Notes: generated by a model from the letters alone, not told the origin. 64,000 nucleotides of DNA from Iphinoe sp. HA4291-MV1 (GCA_019359415.1 JAHHHH010000007.1:1-64000); one strand, 5' to 3'. Counted from the stretch's first letter, positions 43,653-53,708 are shown. Translations and numbers: made by a program.

Positions 43653-45410
43653 TTATTGCTGTAGTGCATGAGTAATACAGTCTGCTTCCAGCACAACCAT
43701 ACTCTTAGTCTCGAACACAGAACAGCGTTTTGTTAGCATTACTAGTGCCGGAACTGTTCCCTGTTCCAAGCTGGTTAAAGCCTCTGTAAACGCTGGCTGA
43801 AAACTTCTAAGCCAACTTTTGCCGCTCAAATAATCTGGTGTAAACGCTACGCGATCCAACAACCAGAAAGTTATCCCATACTTCTGAATCAACTGTCGTG
43901 CTGCTAATAAGTCCGGACTGTATTGAGCATGAATCAAATCAATGCTTCGTTGGTGAATCTGGCGGTAGTAACCTAGATGGAAGGGAAGCGCGTATTCTTT
44001 ACCGACTAAAATAGATCGTTGGGCAAACGTCGGGATATTATTTGCTTCATCAGACAGGGTAGCAATAAGAATGTTTTTCGGTTGTCTCTGAAAAAATTTA
44101 TACAAAGCTGACTCGTTAGACACTCTATAATTCGTTCTTGGAAAGCCATTTGAAAAATTAGGAAACAACACGAGTGTTGCTCCTAATATTACCATTGATA
44201 CTAAGACCCAGAATCTTTTTCTTCGAAGACTGGATTCTGTCATTTGCTCACAAGCCCGAAAGAGTGCATCCAGTATTAGGGTCAACATTATTCCAGCAGC
44301 AAGCGCCATGACAATTCGCAAAGTATGACTTGTATATCGGGTAGGAAAAAACAGTTTTAGTAGCAAAGCATGAGATGCAAAAAATAGACACAAGGATACC
44401 AACACGATTTGAGATAAAACTGTAACCTCGTTTTTGATCTTCTTAACCAATGGGAAGCAAGACACATTTTGCAGCACTACTGGCAAGAACAACCCAACCC
44501 AAATCAAAGGAGGTAATAACGGTGGCAGTATACCACTATGTTGTCCAATTAGCCAAAACCTCCAAAAGTTGTCGTCAAAAAAAGGATGTCGTCCTCCCGA
44601 CCAGAACTCCGGCATTGCTCTGGCTTGTGTAGCGGTGACAAGTGGATTAAACTCAGAGGAAGCTAAGGCATAGGGCAGGATTGCGAGAAAGCCTAACCCC
44701 AAAGCAGCTACACACAACAATAAACTACTGTGCTTCTGCTTAAGCTGGGGTGACCAACACTTCCAGTCCCATAACCGTAGGAACAAAATTCCTTCTGAAA
44801 TAAATACAAGTACAGGATAAATAAGCCCTTGCAGAACGAGTGTTACGCACACGGCTAGCCAAGATCTACGTAGCATATAGTACAAAAATGCTAAAAACAA
44901 TGGATATACAAAAGATCTAGGTGTGGCAGAAACCAAATCATCCTGGAACCAAAGACTTTGATTTAGGAGGAATGTAGCGATAAATCCAGCCATGGGCACT
45001 GGAAAAATCTGGAGGCAAACGCCAAAACAGTAGGCGGTGGCAATCAAGCTCAATATGATTGGTAAGATTTTACTAAGTAAAAGTGGATCAATATCTAGAC
45101 TTGCCATCAACTGGTAAACAGTAGTAAATCCAGGTGGTGTGATGGATTTAAAGTAATCTGCAATCAAATCATGAGGCAGTAATTCTGGATCTATAAACCG
45201 CTGCATCCAAAACACATACTCCCGCGCATCATCCTGGACAACGTATTCATTTCTGACAGTTTTCAGAAGCCCTAAAATACCATAAAAAAATGCAAACGAT
45301 AGACTCAGACCAAACCAAAATATAACTGATGTAGAGGTTCTGAAGTGTTCAGAAGCTGATGGTTTGTCTATCGGAGCAGTAAAAAATCTATGCAGACGTG
45401 AGACTAGCAT
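43653..45410 (-). CDS. multi-span membrane protein, candidate GT-C-type glycosyltransferase
   Basis: 585 residues with about ten membrane helices. After the first helix a loop has VVQDDAREYVFWMQRF, an acidic pair placed as in GT-C glycosyltransferases that use lipid-linked sugars. Then PGFTTVYQLMASLDIDP. The C-terminal 130 residues are soluble (LIATLSDEANNIPTFAQRSI, KYGITFWLLDRV). I cannot assign a family with confidence. The C-terminal region reads like that of large mannosyl or oligosaccharyl transferases. It stands alone. Confidence 0.6.
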   Translation of the reverse strand: MLVSRLHRFFTAPIDKPSASEHFRTSTSVIFWFGLSLSFAFFYGILGLLKTVRNEYVVQDDAREYVFWMQRFIDPELLPHDLIADYFKSITPPGFTTVYQLMASLDIDPLLLSKILPIILSLIATAYCFGVCLQIFPVPMAGFIATFLLNQSLWFQDDLVSATPRSFVYPLFLAFLYYMLRRSWLAVCVTLVLQGLIYPVLVFISEGILFLRLWDWKCWSPQLKQKHSSLLLCVAALGLGFLAILPYALASSEFNPLVTATQARAMPEFWSGGRHPFFDDNFWRFWLIGQHSGILPPLLPPLIWVGLFLPVVLQNVSCFPLVKKIKNEVTVLSQIVLVSLCLFFASHALLLKLFFPTRYTSHTLRIVMALAAGIMLTLILDALFRACEQMTESSLRRKRFWVLVSMVILGATLVLFPNFSNGFPRTNYRVSNESALYKFFQRQPKNILIATLSDEANNIPTFAQRSILVGKEYALPFHLGYYRQIHQRSIDLIHAQYSPDLLAARQLIQKYGITFWLLDRVAFTPDYLSGKSWLRSFQPAFTEALTSLEQGTVPALVMLTKRCSVFETKSMVVLEADCITHALQQ

Positions 45411-45925
45411 TATCTGTTGCTTATCGTTTCAAGAAATGTTTTAGCAAAAGCACAATTAAACTCCCCAATAGTACCCAATTGACACTCCCCTGACTACGTG
45501 AATATCGCGCTACGCGCTCATCATCATGACTAAAGAACAAAAAACAAAGTTGAGCGCCTTCCCCTGCTTTCGGCATGCTACCGCGAACGCGCCTACGGTT
45601 CTCGCACACGGGCGCGCCTCTGAGACTGACGAGTTCCCTGTTCCCTGTTCCCTGTTCCCTCTTAAGTGAGTTAGACGGCTATAAAAGAGCAAAAAGCTTG
45701 CTTGCTAAGAATTTGAGAAATTGAATAGATAAAACGATGACAATAATTTATTGAGAATGAGCGAAAAAGGTACAGAAAAACTTATCAAGAAGTGTTTAAC
45801 ACAAAATGGGTGGAAAAGCAATTAAGAAACTGTATTATGAGATAGCTGAGTATAATTGTCTTGGGAAAGACATGCGCTAGGCTGGGCATAGCTACCATAA
45901 CAGACGGAAGTCTTGAGGAAAAATT
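45411..45925. other. intergenic region upstream of the aldolase gene
   Basis: Left half is palindromic repeat (GCGCTACGCGCTC, CGCGAACGCGCC) and GTTCCCT heptamers at 45632-45661. A 62-residue frame on the minus strand here has a hydrophobic end but is made mostly of repeat. The right 230 bp are AT-rich and should hold the aldolase promoter. Confidence 0.5.
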
Positions 45926-47008
45926 ATGACTGCCACTTTATCTACACCAGGTTCTATCGAGTCCCTGCTAGGCAAAGAAGCAGAAGACTTGCTCACCTAC
46001 AAAGCAAAAGTTTCTAAGGATTTGTTACATCTACCAGGACCAGACTTTGTGGATCGAGTCTGGCTGAGTAGCGATCGCAATCCCCAAGTTTTGCGTAATC
46101 TCCAAACACTTTACTCTATTGGACGGTTGGCAAATACCGGATATCTCTCTATTCTTCCTGTAGACCAAGGGATTGAACATTCAGCAGGTGCGTCATTTGC
46201 GCCCAATCCCATTTACTTTGACCCAGAAAATATTGTCAAGCTAGCAATAGAAGCAGGCTGCAATGCTGTTGCTACAACATTAGGAGTTTTAGGGTCAGTT
46301 TCACGCAAGTATGCTCACAAAATTCCCTTCATAGTCAAACTCAACCACAACGAACTGCTGACTTACCCTAATCAATTTGACCAGGTTTTGTTTGCTTCAG
46401 TTGAACAAGCTTGGAATTTAGGGGCTGTGGCTGTGGGAGCAACTATTTATTTTGGCTCAGAGTATTCAACCAGGCAAATTCAGGAAATCAGCCAAGCCTT
46501 CAAACGCGCCCATGACTTGGGGATGGTGACTATTCTCTGGTGCTATCTGCGGAATAACGCCTTCAAGCAAGACAAAGACTATCACGTTGCTGCTGATCTC
46601 ACAGGACAGGCGAATCATTTAGGCGTGACAATTGAAGCTGATATCATTAAACAAAAATTGCCAGAAAATAACAACGGTTACGGAGCAGTAGCCAAGGCGA
46701 CTGGTAAGAGTTACGGTAAAACCAATGAACGGGTTTACACAGACTTGACAACTGACCACCCAATTGATTTAACTCGTTACCAGGTACTCAATTGCTACTG
46801 TGGACGTGCAGGGCTAATCAACTCTGGTGGGGCGTCTGGAAAAAATGACTTTGCAGAAGCTGTTCGGACTGCGGTGATTAACAAACGCGCTGGCGGAACA
46901 GGATTAATTTCTGGGCGTAAGACATTTCAGCGTCCGTTCGAGGAAGGAGTGAAATTGTTCCACGCTATTCAGGATGTTTACTTGTCTAGTGAAGTTGCGA
47001 TCGCTTAA
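45926..47008 (+). CDS. fructose-bisphosphate aldolase class I
   Basis: Class I (Schiff-base) aldolase of the FbaB/DhnA type, cleaving fructose-1,6-bisphosphate in glycolysis and the Calvin cycle without metal. Visible are [17 protein letters not shown], the sequence [14 protein letters not shown] with a conserved lysine, [17 protein letters not shown] and a C-terminal phosphate-binding [15 protein letters not shown]. 360 residues is a normal length. The ATG follows TTGAGGAAAAATT. A strong terminator is 60 bp downstream, so it is a single-gene unit. Cyanobacteria often carry both class I and class II enzymes. Confidence 0.92.
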   Translation: MTATLSTPGSIESLLGKEAEDLLTYKAKVSKDLLHLPGPDFVDRVWLSSDRNPQVLRNLQTLYSIGRLANTGYLSILPVDQGIEHSAGASFAPNPIYFDPENIVKLAIEAGCNAVATTLGVLGSVSRKYAHKIPFIVKLNHNELLTYPNQFDQVLFASVEQAWNLGAVAVGATIYFGSEYSTRQIQEISQAFKRAHDLGMVTILWCYLRNNAFKQDKDYHVAADLTGQANHLGVTIEADIIKQKLPENNNGYGAVAKATGKSYGKTNERVYTDLTTDHPIDLTRYQVLNCYCGRAGLINSGGASGKNDFAEAVRTAVINKRAGGTGLISGRKTFQRPFEEGVKLFHAIQDVYLSSEVAIA

Positions 47009-47067
47009 AACTGATCCTCCAAACTTCCTCTTAGCAAGTAATGCAAAGAACCTTGTCATTATTTTAT

Positions 47068-47095
47068 AGGATGGGCGTTTCGCCCGTCCTTTTTG
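47068..47095 (+). terminator. intrinsic terminator of the aldolase gene
   Basis: AGGATGGGCG-TTT-CGCCCGTCCT followed by TTTTT. The stem is nine to ten pairs with one G-T pair. Confidence 0.85.
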
Positions 47096-47124
47096 TCAAG
47101 TAGAGCGACTTCTATTGCCCTACT

Positions 47125-47205
47125 TTTTATAGACTACTTGACACTCCTCATCCCTTTAGGCATGAGGATTCTTGCTTCATCCGTCCTCCCTAGGTACTCA
47201 AATGC
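47125..47205 (-). other. possible orphan right end / omega-RNA end of an IS200/IS605 element
   Basis: Read on the minus strand: GAAGCAAGAATCCTCATGCC, TAAAGGGATGAGGAGTGTCA, AG. A short GAATCC-hairpin-GGAGTGTCAA pattern is what I recall at the 3' end of many tnpB elements, where the guide-RNA scaffold lies. No tnpB frame is next to it. The rest of the gap to clcA (to 47486) shows nothing. Confidence 0.35.
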
Positions 47206-47486
47206 AACAAACCGGCACAGTACAAGCTGGCATTTTTTCATGTTTAGGACTTATATACACCTGAATATAAATATCCTTCGTTAGGGACACCGATTTTTCC
47301 TGCAATCCTAACAATGTAACAAGGTTTAGTTAAAGCCAGCAACTTATCTTTTATGCTTGGTGTCGCAAACATTTATTGAATTGGCAGAACATACACAATG
47401 TACTTGTCTGGTTGCTAAATGATCACTCACAATGAAATGTAAGACATAAAAATTTAAATTTTTTATTAGATTTACTACTCCACTCA

Positions 47487-49388
47487 ATGACTCTTCTGCC
47501 TTCAAGTGAACTGAGGAAGGTGGTGGAACAACCTGCTATTACCACTCCTTCCGCTTGTTTGACTCATCTGCTTAACCGTTTTCAACGATCCCCAGAAACT
47601 GTTGTGCTGCTATTAGCCGTCCTTATAGGTGGTGGCAGTGGAATGGGTGTTGTGACCTTTCACTATTTGATCGAGCTGATTCACCGCCTGATGCTAGAAA
47701 ATTTTATGGGTGCCATTGGTGCTTGGGGTGCTTGGACTCTAGCGTGTGTCCCCATCTTTGGTGGACTCATTGTTGGACTGATGCGCTGGCGCACTCAAGA
47801 CTTTGGTCCTGGACTTTCAACTCTCATCGCCGCATCCCAAGGAGGAGAGATAAAGCAACCATTACGACCAGTGACAAAGATGCTGGCAGCATCAGTATCT
47901 TTAGGGAGTGGTGCCTCTTTAGGACCAGAGGGACCAAGTGTAGAAATTGGCGCAAATTTTGGTATACTGCTGTCTGTTGTTTTACAGGTCTCTCAAGAAC
48001 GACAGCGATTACTTTTGGGTGCTGGTGCTGCGGCTGGTTTAGCTGCAGGGTTTAATGCCCCTATCGCCGGAGTTTTCTTTGCTTTAGAGGTTGTGCTGGG
48101 CGCGACATCCTTTGCCACTTCTGCAGTAAGTGTGGTGTTGCTTGCAGCAGTCGTTGCGGCATTAATTGCTCAAATTGGTTTGGGTGCACAGCCTGCCTTT
48201 ACCTTACCTGTTTATCAAGTCCGCAGTCCTCTTGAATTACCACTTTATGTTGGCTTGGGTTTGGGAGCCAGCTTAGTTTCCCTCACTTATACCCAATTAA
48301 TTCGTTTGGTAAAAGCCTGCTTTGATGGGCAAATACCCTATTTGCAATGGCTAGGTCGTATAAGTGAGCCTATTCATCCGATTATTGGTGGAACCATTGT
48401 TGGCATTGTTGCTTTATACTTCCCTCAAATTTTAGGTATTGGTTACGGCACTGTGGAAGCGATGCTTCAGGATGTGAAGTTTTCCCTACACTTGTTACTT
48501 GTGCTGTTGGTGGTAAAGCTCTTCATGAGCGCTGTCAGTGCTGGTAGTGGTTTTGTTGGCGGTCTATTTGCACCAGCCATGTTTTTAGGTGCTTCTTTTG
48601 GAGCAGCTTATGCAAAAATTTTGGCAGGCATAGCACCTGCGATCGCAGAACTTATGGCTGCTCCTCCAGCTTACGCAATGGTGGGGATGGCAGCAGTTTT
48701 AGCTGCGAGTGTCAGAGCTCCATTAACAGCGATTTTATTGTTATTTGAATTAACGCGAGACTATCGCATTGTTTTACCGTTAATGGCAGCAGTGGGTTTG
48801 AGTGTTTGGCTTGTAGAGCGAATTAAACCAACTTCTAACTCTAATTCAAACCTACAGCAAATTGGTCTTTCTGAGTTGAAAGACGAACAAGCTGAAATTT
48901 TGCAGCAAATTTTGGTAGAAGATGCTATGTATTCTTGTCCAAAAAAGCTGCTAGCAACCATGAAGGTGATAGAAGCAGCTTTGGAAATGACTGGTGACCT
49001 CTGTCGGAGTGCTTTAGTTATTGATGAAGCAGGGCAATTAATCGGTATCGTTTCTTTAGAAGATGTCAACCGTGCTCTTTCGCTTTGGGAAAAATACCCA
49101 AATTCATCAAGCGAAATTCAGGCTAACACAGCCCATCAAACACTCATGGACATCTGTACCACTGATATTCTCTATGCATTGCAAGATGAACCTCTAGCCG
49201 AAGCTTTAGACCGCATGGCTCTTAGAGGTTTACATCAGTTACCTGTGGTAGCCCGAGACAACCAAGAGCATATTTTAGGTTTACTAGAAAGAGAGCAAAT
49301 TGCCTTAACCTGCAACGTAGCTGTAACGCGCAGAGCACTTCGCCACTACTTACCAGTGACTTACAAAACAGGTGTCAGCAGTCAATAA
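47487..49388 (+). CDS. ClC-family chloride channel or antiporter with CBS pair
   Basis: Membrane part (about 30-445) has the ClC selectivity motifs in order: GGGSGMGVVTFHY, GPEGPSVEIGANFG (with the gating glutamate), APIAGVFFALEV, GGLFAPAMFLGASFG. The soluble C-terminus has two CBS motifs (MYSCPKKLLATMKVIEAAL and ALDRMALRGLHQLPVV), which may bind adenine nucleotides. The gating Glu suggests H+/Cl- exchange as in EcClcA, but this is inference. 633 residues, full length. It converges with the abrB gene. Confidence 0.9.
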   Translation: MTLLPSSELRKVVEQPAITTPSACLTHLLNRFQRSPETVVLLLAVLIGGGSGMGVVTFHYLIELIHRLMLENFMGAIGAWGAWTLACVPIFGGLIVGLMRWRTQDFGPGLSTLIAASQGGEIKQPLRPVTKMLAASVSLGSGASLGPEGPSVEIGANFGILLSVVLQVSQERQRLLLGAGAAAGLAAGFNAPIAGVFFALEVVLGATSFATSAVSVVLLAAVVAALIAQIGLGAQPAFTLPVYQVRSPLELPLYVGLGLGASLVSLTYTQLIRLVKACFDGQIPYLQWLGRISEPIHPIIGGTIVGIVALYFPQILGIGYGTVEAMLQDVKFSLHLLLVLLVVKLFMSAVSAGSGFVGGLFAPAMFLGASFGAAYAKILAGIAPAIAELMAAPPAYAMVGMAAVLAASVRAPLTAILLLFELTRDYRIVLPLMAAVGLSVWLVERIKPTSNSNSNLQQIGLSELKDEQAEILQQILVEDAMYSCPKKLLATMKVIEAALEMTGDLCRSALVIDEAGQLIGIVSLEDVNRALSLWEKYPNSSSEIQANTAHQTLMDICTTDILYALQDEPLAEALDRMALRGLHQLPVVARDNQEHILGLLEREQIALTCNVAVTRRALRHYLPVTYKTGVSSQ

Positions 49389-49457
49389 CCAACAGTCAAA
49401 AGTCATTAGTCAACAGCTTTGCAGTCTAATGACTAATGACTAATGACTAATGACTAT
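49389..49457. terminator. heptamer-built hairpin between convergent clc and abrB genes
   Basis: AGTCATTAGTCA on the left faces TGACTAATGACT on the right across GCTTTGCAG. The inverted heptamers can form a long hairpin and may serve as a bidirectional terminator. Confidence 0.45.
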
Positions 49458-49874
49458 CTACACAGCTACTTCTGCTAGCTCAAGTTCTTCTCTCTCGTCT
49501 GAGTCTACTTGTCTCAGACGAATGTGCTTTTTGCCCAAAGTAATGATAAACTCGTCTCCTGGTTTAAGATTCATTTGTTTCGTATAGGCTGAACCTATCA
49601 ATAAGTTACCGTTTGATTGCACGCTAATTCTATAGCTTGCACTGCGTCCACCCCGACCATTTGCACTAGGAGCACTGTCTAACTGAATGCCCTCAGCATC
49701 AATGAGAGCATTTAAAAATTTCATCATGTTGACACGCTCTATACCATTTTTGGTTACGGTGTAGTAGCCACACTGTTTGGCTTTTTCTTCCTTGCTTAGG
49801 TTTTCTAGCTCTTTGACTTTCCTGAGCAGATCTTCACCGACTAGGGGTTCAATTTTTTTATGTTTAGCCATCAA
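49458..49874 (-). CDS. cyAbrB-family transcriptional regulator
   Basis: 138 residues. The N-terminal helix pair (KIEPLVGEDLLRKVKELENL, then KAKQCGYYTVTKNGIERVNM) and the C-terminal swapped-hairpin DNA-binding domain (SYRISVQSNGNLLIGSAYTK, QMNLKPGDEFIITLGKKHI) are those of the cyanobacterial AbrB group (CalA/CalB, Sll0359/Sll0822). These regulate carbon and nitrogen genes, including hydrogenase and CO2-uptake genes. The paralogue is not settled. The location of DNA-binding at the C-terminus is typical. 565 bp of upstream DNA separate it from the Rrf2 gene. Confidence 0.88.
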   Translation of the reverse strand: MMAKHKKIEPLVGEDLLRKVKELENLSKEEKAKQCGYYTVTKNGIERVNMMKFLNALIDAEGIQLDSAPSANGRGGRSASYRISVQSNGNLLIGSAYTKQMNLKPGDEFIITLGKKHIRLRQVDSDEREELELAEVAV

Positions 49875-50440
49875 CTTAATTCAAAAACGAATGGTCAAAT
49901 GCAATGAATCGATTTTATTTTAGCTGAGGTTATGCTATTGCGATCACCATCATTTATTTTTATTTTGTGCTGTTGCCAAGTATATTACACCCACAGAGCA
50001 GAATTTTGTCTCTTATTACCAATATTGCCAATACAATATATCTTAAAGAAGACAGGCAATGGTGATAACTATAGTTTGTCTGTTTGTAAATGACCAAAAA
50101 AGGATGAAGGATAAAGTAAGAGGAAACAAGTCCTCGATTGAACCGTAGAGAAAATTCGAGAGTGCAGTATCCTTATTTCACCCCGGATTCATCGTACTGG
50201 ATAATTCATACTTTACACTTCCGGTTTGCTGGTGACTACTATACCGCATTTGTTGAAGTTCCATAAAGCATACCTAAAAAAGTTACCTACTTACTAAATT
50301 TGATCATTAGCACACAGAATGATAAGCAAAACTGATCATTAGTCATTAGTCATTAGTCATTAGTCATTAGTTATTGGTCAGGCAACAGCAAGCAGTGAAC
50401 AATGAACAGTAAACAGTGATAACTGATTGCGCTTATCAAA
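49875..50440. other. divergent intergenic region with AGTCATT repeats
   Basis: Contains about five tandem AGTCATT units (50338-50373) just before the Rrf2 gene and a GAACAATGAACAGT-type minor repeat. No gene seen; both flanking genes are regulators whose promoters lie here. Confidence 0.55.
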
Positions 50441-50884
50441 ATGAAACTAACAACTAGAGGACACTACAGTGTGAAAGCGTTGCTCGATTTGAGTTTACAA
50501 CCTGAATACGGTCCTGTTTCCACCAAGACAATAGCCTCTCGTCAAGATATCCCAGCTCCTTACTTAGAAAAACTGCTTATAGAAATGCGTCGTGCTGGAT
50601 TAGTAAAATCAATTCGTGGTAGCATCGGTGGATACCAGCTGGCTCGAGAACCTGCACAAATCTCTCTGGGGGAAGTTTTAGAAGCAGTAGGAGAAACTAT
50701 TGAACCTTTACCCCATCACCAAGCTTCCCCAACACAAGCAGAAGATTGGGTAACATTTGGTCTTTGGCAAAGGCTGCACCAAAAGCTCAAAGAAGCTTTG
50801 TACAGTATTACCTTGGCAGACCTTTATTACGACGCTCGTAGTTGGCAAGCTTCTCTTGGGGAAGAAGCAAATTTTATTGTTTAG
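50441..50884 (+). CDS. Rrf2-family transcriptional regulator without cluster cysteines
   Basis: The winged helix MKLTTRGHYSVKALLDLSLQ, SRQDIPAPYLEKLLIEMRRA and SIRGSIGGYQLAREPAQISL is typical Rrf2, as in IscR or NsrR. The three cysteines that bind an iron-sulfur cluster in those proteins are missing: the loop reads IEPLPHHQASPTQAEDW and the protein has no cysteine in that part. It could sense another ligand or be cluster-free. 147 residues, normal. The stop codon lies in the first unit of a long AGTCATT repeat. Confidence 0.85.
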   Translation: MKLTTRGHYSVKALLDLSLQPEYGPVSTKTIASRQDIPAPYLEKLLIEMRRAGLVKSIRGSIGGYQLAREPAQISLGEVLEAVGETIEPLPHHQASPTQAEDWVTFGLWQRLHQKLKEALYSITLADLYYDARSWQASLGEEANFIV

Positions 50885-50975
50885 TCATTAGTCATTAGTC
50901 ATTAGTCATTAGTCATTAGTCATTAGTCATTAGTCATTAGTCATTAGTCATTAGTCATTAGTCATTAGTCATTAG
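50882..50975 (+). repeat. AGTCATT heptamer tandem repeat, about 13 units
   Basis: Uninterrupted ATTAGTC units; the TAG stop of the Rrf2 gene is the first TAG of the array. It is the longest such array in the window. Confidence 0.95.
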
Positions 50976-51228
50976 CTTAAGACACATGACCCACGATTGC
51001 CCTGCATAGCACTGCGCTTTGCGCAATCATCTTAAATTCGCGAGCGTGAGAAATTCAAAAAAAAGAAAGGATATAAGCTCCCAACTTATGGTATGGATAC
51101 GCAAAAAGATTCAAGCCGAGACGCAAAGCGCTCTGCTTGAGGCATCTTTGTTTCAAGTCCGTAATTTTAGTTATGGAGTCTTTAATTTTGAATTTATAAT
51201 TTTGAATCTTGAATTAAGCGGAAGGGGG

Positions 51229-52257
51229 TTGACCTCTGCTGTTGTCTTGATCATCGCTGCCACTTTAGATTACTTAATTGGCGATCCGTGGGGTTGGCCT
51301 CATCCAGTACGAGTTATGGGGTGGGCAATTTCTCGCTTGACCAAATTTGCTCTCACATATTGTCAAAATTCCTTAACACAACGTCTTGCTGGAATAATTC
51401 TGGGTATTATCCTAATAATTGGTAGCGGCTTTATGAGCTACCTACTTATTCAAAGTGCTAGATTGCTGCATCCATTTTTGGGAGTCACGTTAGAAAGTCT
51501 TCTCCTAGCTAGCTGTTTTGCTCTTAAAAGTTTGAGAGTAGCAGCCCAAACAGTTTTACAACCATTAATAGCAGGACATATTGTAGATGCCCGTTCTACT
51601 TTAAGTCACTACGTTGGACGAGATACAGAAAATTTAACAGAACCAGAAATTTTACGAGCCGTTCTAGAAACAGTAACAGAAAATGCCACCGATGGAGTTA
51701 TGGCTCCTCTTTTTTATGCGATTATTGGTGCGTTTATCCCAGTTGTTGGTCCAACTCCCCTGGCTTTGGCATATAAAGCCAGCAGTACTCTTGATTCTAT
51801 GGTGGGCTATCGAGAAAAGCCCTATACATATTTAGGATGGTTTAGTGCGCGGTTGGAAGATTGTTTGACTTGGATTCCTTGTCGGTTAACTGTGATGACT
51901 CTGGGACTTCTATCGGGAAGACCTTTGCATACTTGGCGAATTTGTCGTCGGGATGCTGTTTGTGACCCTAGTCCGAACTCCGGCTGGAGTGAGTGCGCCT
52001 ATGCTGCTATTTTGGGCGTGCAGGTGGGAGGTACAAATTGGTATCGTGGGGTAGCAAAACACAAACCTCTGCTGGGAGACGCCATCCATCCCATCACTCC
52101 AAATTGCATTTATCAAGCTTTGCAACTCACTCGATATTGCTTTTGGGTGTGGTTAGGAGTTGCAATACTTCTACTACTGGTCACAAATAAGTCAGCCCCC
52201 TTGGAGAATTTTAAAGACTTCATATTCCCTACGGGAGAAATTAAAATTGTTTTTTAA
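51229..52257 (+). CDS. cbiB: adenosylcobinamide-phosphate synthase
   Basis: CobD/CbiB membrane enzyme attaching aminopropanol phosphate to adenosylcobyric acid in cobalamin synthesis. The core reads DYLIGDPWGWPHPVRVMGWA, LSHYVGRDTENL, VTENATDGVMAPLFYAIIGA and KASSTLDSMVGYREKPY. TTG at 51229 with GGAAGGGGG just before is the likely start, giving 342 residues; the frame extends 70 codons upstream, but this part is repeat-like (TTTGAATTTATAATTTTGAA) and unlike the family. The C-terminal tail is slightly extended. It follows the Rrf2 regulator, which may or may not control it. Confidence 0.88.
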   Translation: MTSAVVLIIAATLDYLIGDPWGWPHPVRVMGWAISRLTKFALTYCQNSLTQRLAGIILGIILIIGSGFMSYLLIQSARLLHPFLGVTLESLLLASCFALKSLRVAAQTVLQPLIAGHIVDARSTLSHYVGRDTENLTEPEILRAVLETVTENATDGVMAPLFYAIIGAFIPVVGPTPLALAYKASSTLDSMVGYREKPYTYLGWFSARLEDCLTWIPCRLTVMTLGLLSGRPLHTWRICRRDAVCDPSPNSGWSECAYAAILGVQVGGTNWYRGVAKHKPLLGDAIHPITPNCIYQALQLTRYCFWVWLGVAILLLLVTNKSAPLENFKDFIFPTGEIKIVF

Positions 52258-52432
52258 ATTTTGAACTTTGAATGCGTGAATTTGAGCGCAACGAGAGTCA
52301 TGATGGAAATAGGGGATTGAGAATGGTTTTGTTGTTAATAGCCAATGGTTAGTCGAATATTCTACTAACCACTAATCATTGCCAGTCACAATAACCCATT
52401 AACCATAACTCGTTGTTCAGGGGTATCGGTTT

Positions 52433-52981
52433 ATGACTGTGTCTATCGAAGCCAAAGTGGTTGAGATTCTCTCACCTAAAGAACTCCGTCGTACTGTGAA
52501 TCGTCTTGCGTCTCAAATCGTAGAAAAAACGCGTGATTTGTCTCAACTGGTACTATTAGGTGTTTATACTCGTGGTGTACCTCTAGCCCAGTTACTGACG
52601 CGTCAAATTGAGGCGCTTGAAGGTATACCTATAGCGATGGGAGCCTTGGATATCACATTCTATCGTGATGATCTCGACCAAATTGGGTTGCGGACTCCTG
52701 CAAAAACCGACATCCCTTTTGATTTAACGGGGAAAACTGTTGTCCTAGTTGATGATGTCATTTACAAAGGACGGACAATTCGTGCTGCTTTGAATGCGGT
52801 GAACGAGTATGGGAGACCAGAGGTCATTCGTTTAGCCGTGCTGGTAGATAGAGGTCATCGTGAATTGCCAATTCATCCAGATTTTGTTGGTAAGCAACTA
52901 CTCACCGCAAAAGAAGAGATTGTCAAAGTTTACTTAGACAATTGGGATGGACGTGATGCAGTGGAGTTGATTGGGGATTAG
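52433..52981 (+). CDS. pyrR: PyrR bifunctional regulator/uracil phosphoribosyltransferase
   Basis: PRPP-binding protein of the type I phosphoribosyltransferase fold. It has [30 protein letters not shown] and the PRPP loop [18 protein letters not shown], then [15 protein letters not shown], all strongly conserved in PyrR. In Bacillus it attenuates pyr mRNA; in cyanobacteria the regulatory role is not established. 182 residues. No pyr gene lies next to it, and I saw no anti-antiterminator. Confidence 0.92.
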   Translation: MTVSIEAKVVEILSPKELRRTVNRLASQIVEKTRDLSQLVLLGVYTRGVPLAQLLTRQIEALEGIPIAMGALDITFYRDDLDQIGLRTPAKTDIPFDLTGKTVVLVDDVIYKGRTIRAALNAVNEYGRPEVIRLAVLVDRGHRELPIHPDFVGKQLLTAKEEIVKVYLDNWDGRDAVELIGD

Positions 52982-53214
52982 TGCAGAATAGGGGCAATGG
53001 GCAATGCTCGATTCCCATTTCCTACTCCCTTCGGTGGTGTAAGATTACCGATGTAATTTCTTCTCCCCTGCACAAGGCACCGGGTGCACCTGAAGCTGCC
53101 TAAACGGTAATCTACCCTACGGGTTCTCCTACGGAGTACGGGTGGGAAAGGAGTAGTTCCCAATTTCTAATTCCCAATTCCCAATACCTATTGCCCAATT
53201 CCCAACTTTATCTT
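52982..53214. repeat. mixed repeats between convergent genes
   Basis: GGTGGTGTAAGATTACCG, ACCCTACGGGTTCTCCTACGG and TTCCCAA heptamers (53157-53205). No gene. Hairpins here may act as terminators. Confidence 0.5.
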
Positions 53215-53604
53215 TCACCGCATAATTGGACTGGCGTGATGATGCACGAGATACCACTTACCGCCAAGAAGCTCAAATATATTCGTAGCGATTGATTTTG
53301 CTTCTAGTCTTCTGCCATTAACGATTTGAAGGACATTTTCTACAAGTAAGACGTAAGCTGTATTATCACGAACTTCTGTATTCACTATCTCCGTGTTTAT
53401 CTCAATATAAGCAGTATTTTTGAAAATGTTAACCCAGGAGGAACGAATTTCCTTCCAACCGCGTAACACATTCCATCCGGGATGAACACAAAAACTGCCA
53501 GTTCCTTGAGACCAGACAGTACTCATTGCCTCGATATCTTTTTTTTCAAAAGCCCGATAAAAAGCGGCGTTGACAGCTAAAACTTCAGAAGATTGGTTGG
53601 TCAT
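53215..53604 (-). CDS. SnoaL-like / NTF2-fold protein
   Basis: 129 residues with the cone-shaped NTF2 fold pattern: helix AVNAAFYRAFEKKDIEAMST, then VWSQGTGSFCVHPGWNVLRG, the helix GWKEIRSSWVNIF and a long sheet (TEIVNTEVRDNTAYVLLVEN, KSIATNIFELLGGKWYLVHH). The pocket histidines of the C-terminus are typical of the SnoaL_3 group. The reaction or ligand is unknown. Same strand as the two-component genes but 100 bp downstream of them. Confidence 0.8.
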   Translation of the reverse strand: MTNQSSEVLAVNAAFYRAFEKKDIEAMSTVWSQGTGSFCVHPGWNVLRGWKEIRSSWVNIFKNTAYIEINTEIVNTEVRDNTAYVLLVENVLQIVNGRRLEAKSIATNIFELLGGKWYLVHHHASPIMR

Positions 53605-53708
53605 TATTCCTTGTAGAGATTGGGAATAGAGAATATTATTTGTTAGCTGTTAGGAGTTAGCCGTCAGAAACTACGACTAACTACTAACTATTAACGACTC
53701 TCCTTATT

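Noticed and set aside
45421-45609. A 62-residue minus-strand frame ending in a hydrophobic segment (VNWVLLGSLIVLLLKHFLKR)
   Set aside because: Its first two thirds are palindromic and heptamer repeat, there is no ribosome-binding site, and I know no relative. The hydrophobic end alone is not enough.
50882-50975. Regular array mistaken for a CRISPR
   Set aside because: The period is seven bases with no unique spacers, so it is a short tandem repeat.
50976-51228. Cobalamin riboswitch upstream of cbiB
   Set aside because: No B12-box-like sequence or fitting stem arrangement is visible; the stretch is repeat and AT-rich DNA.
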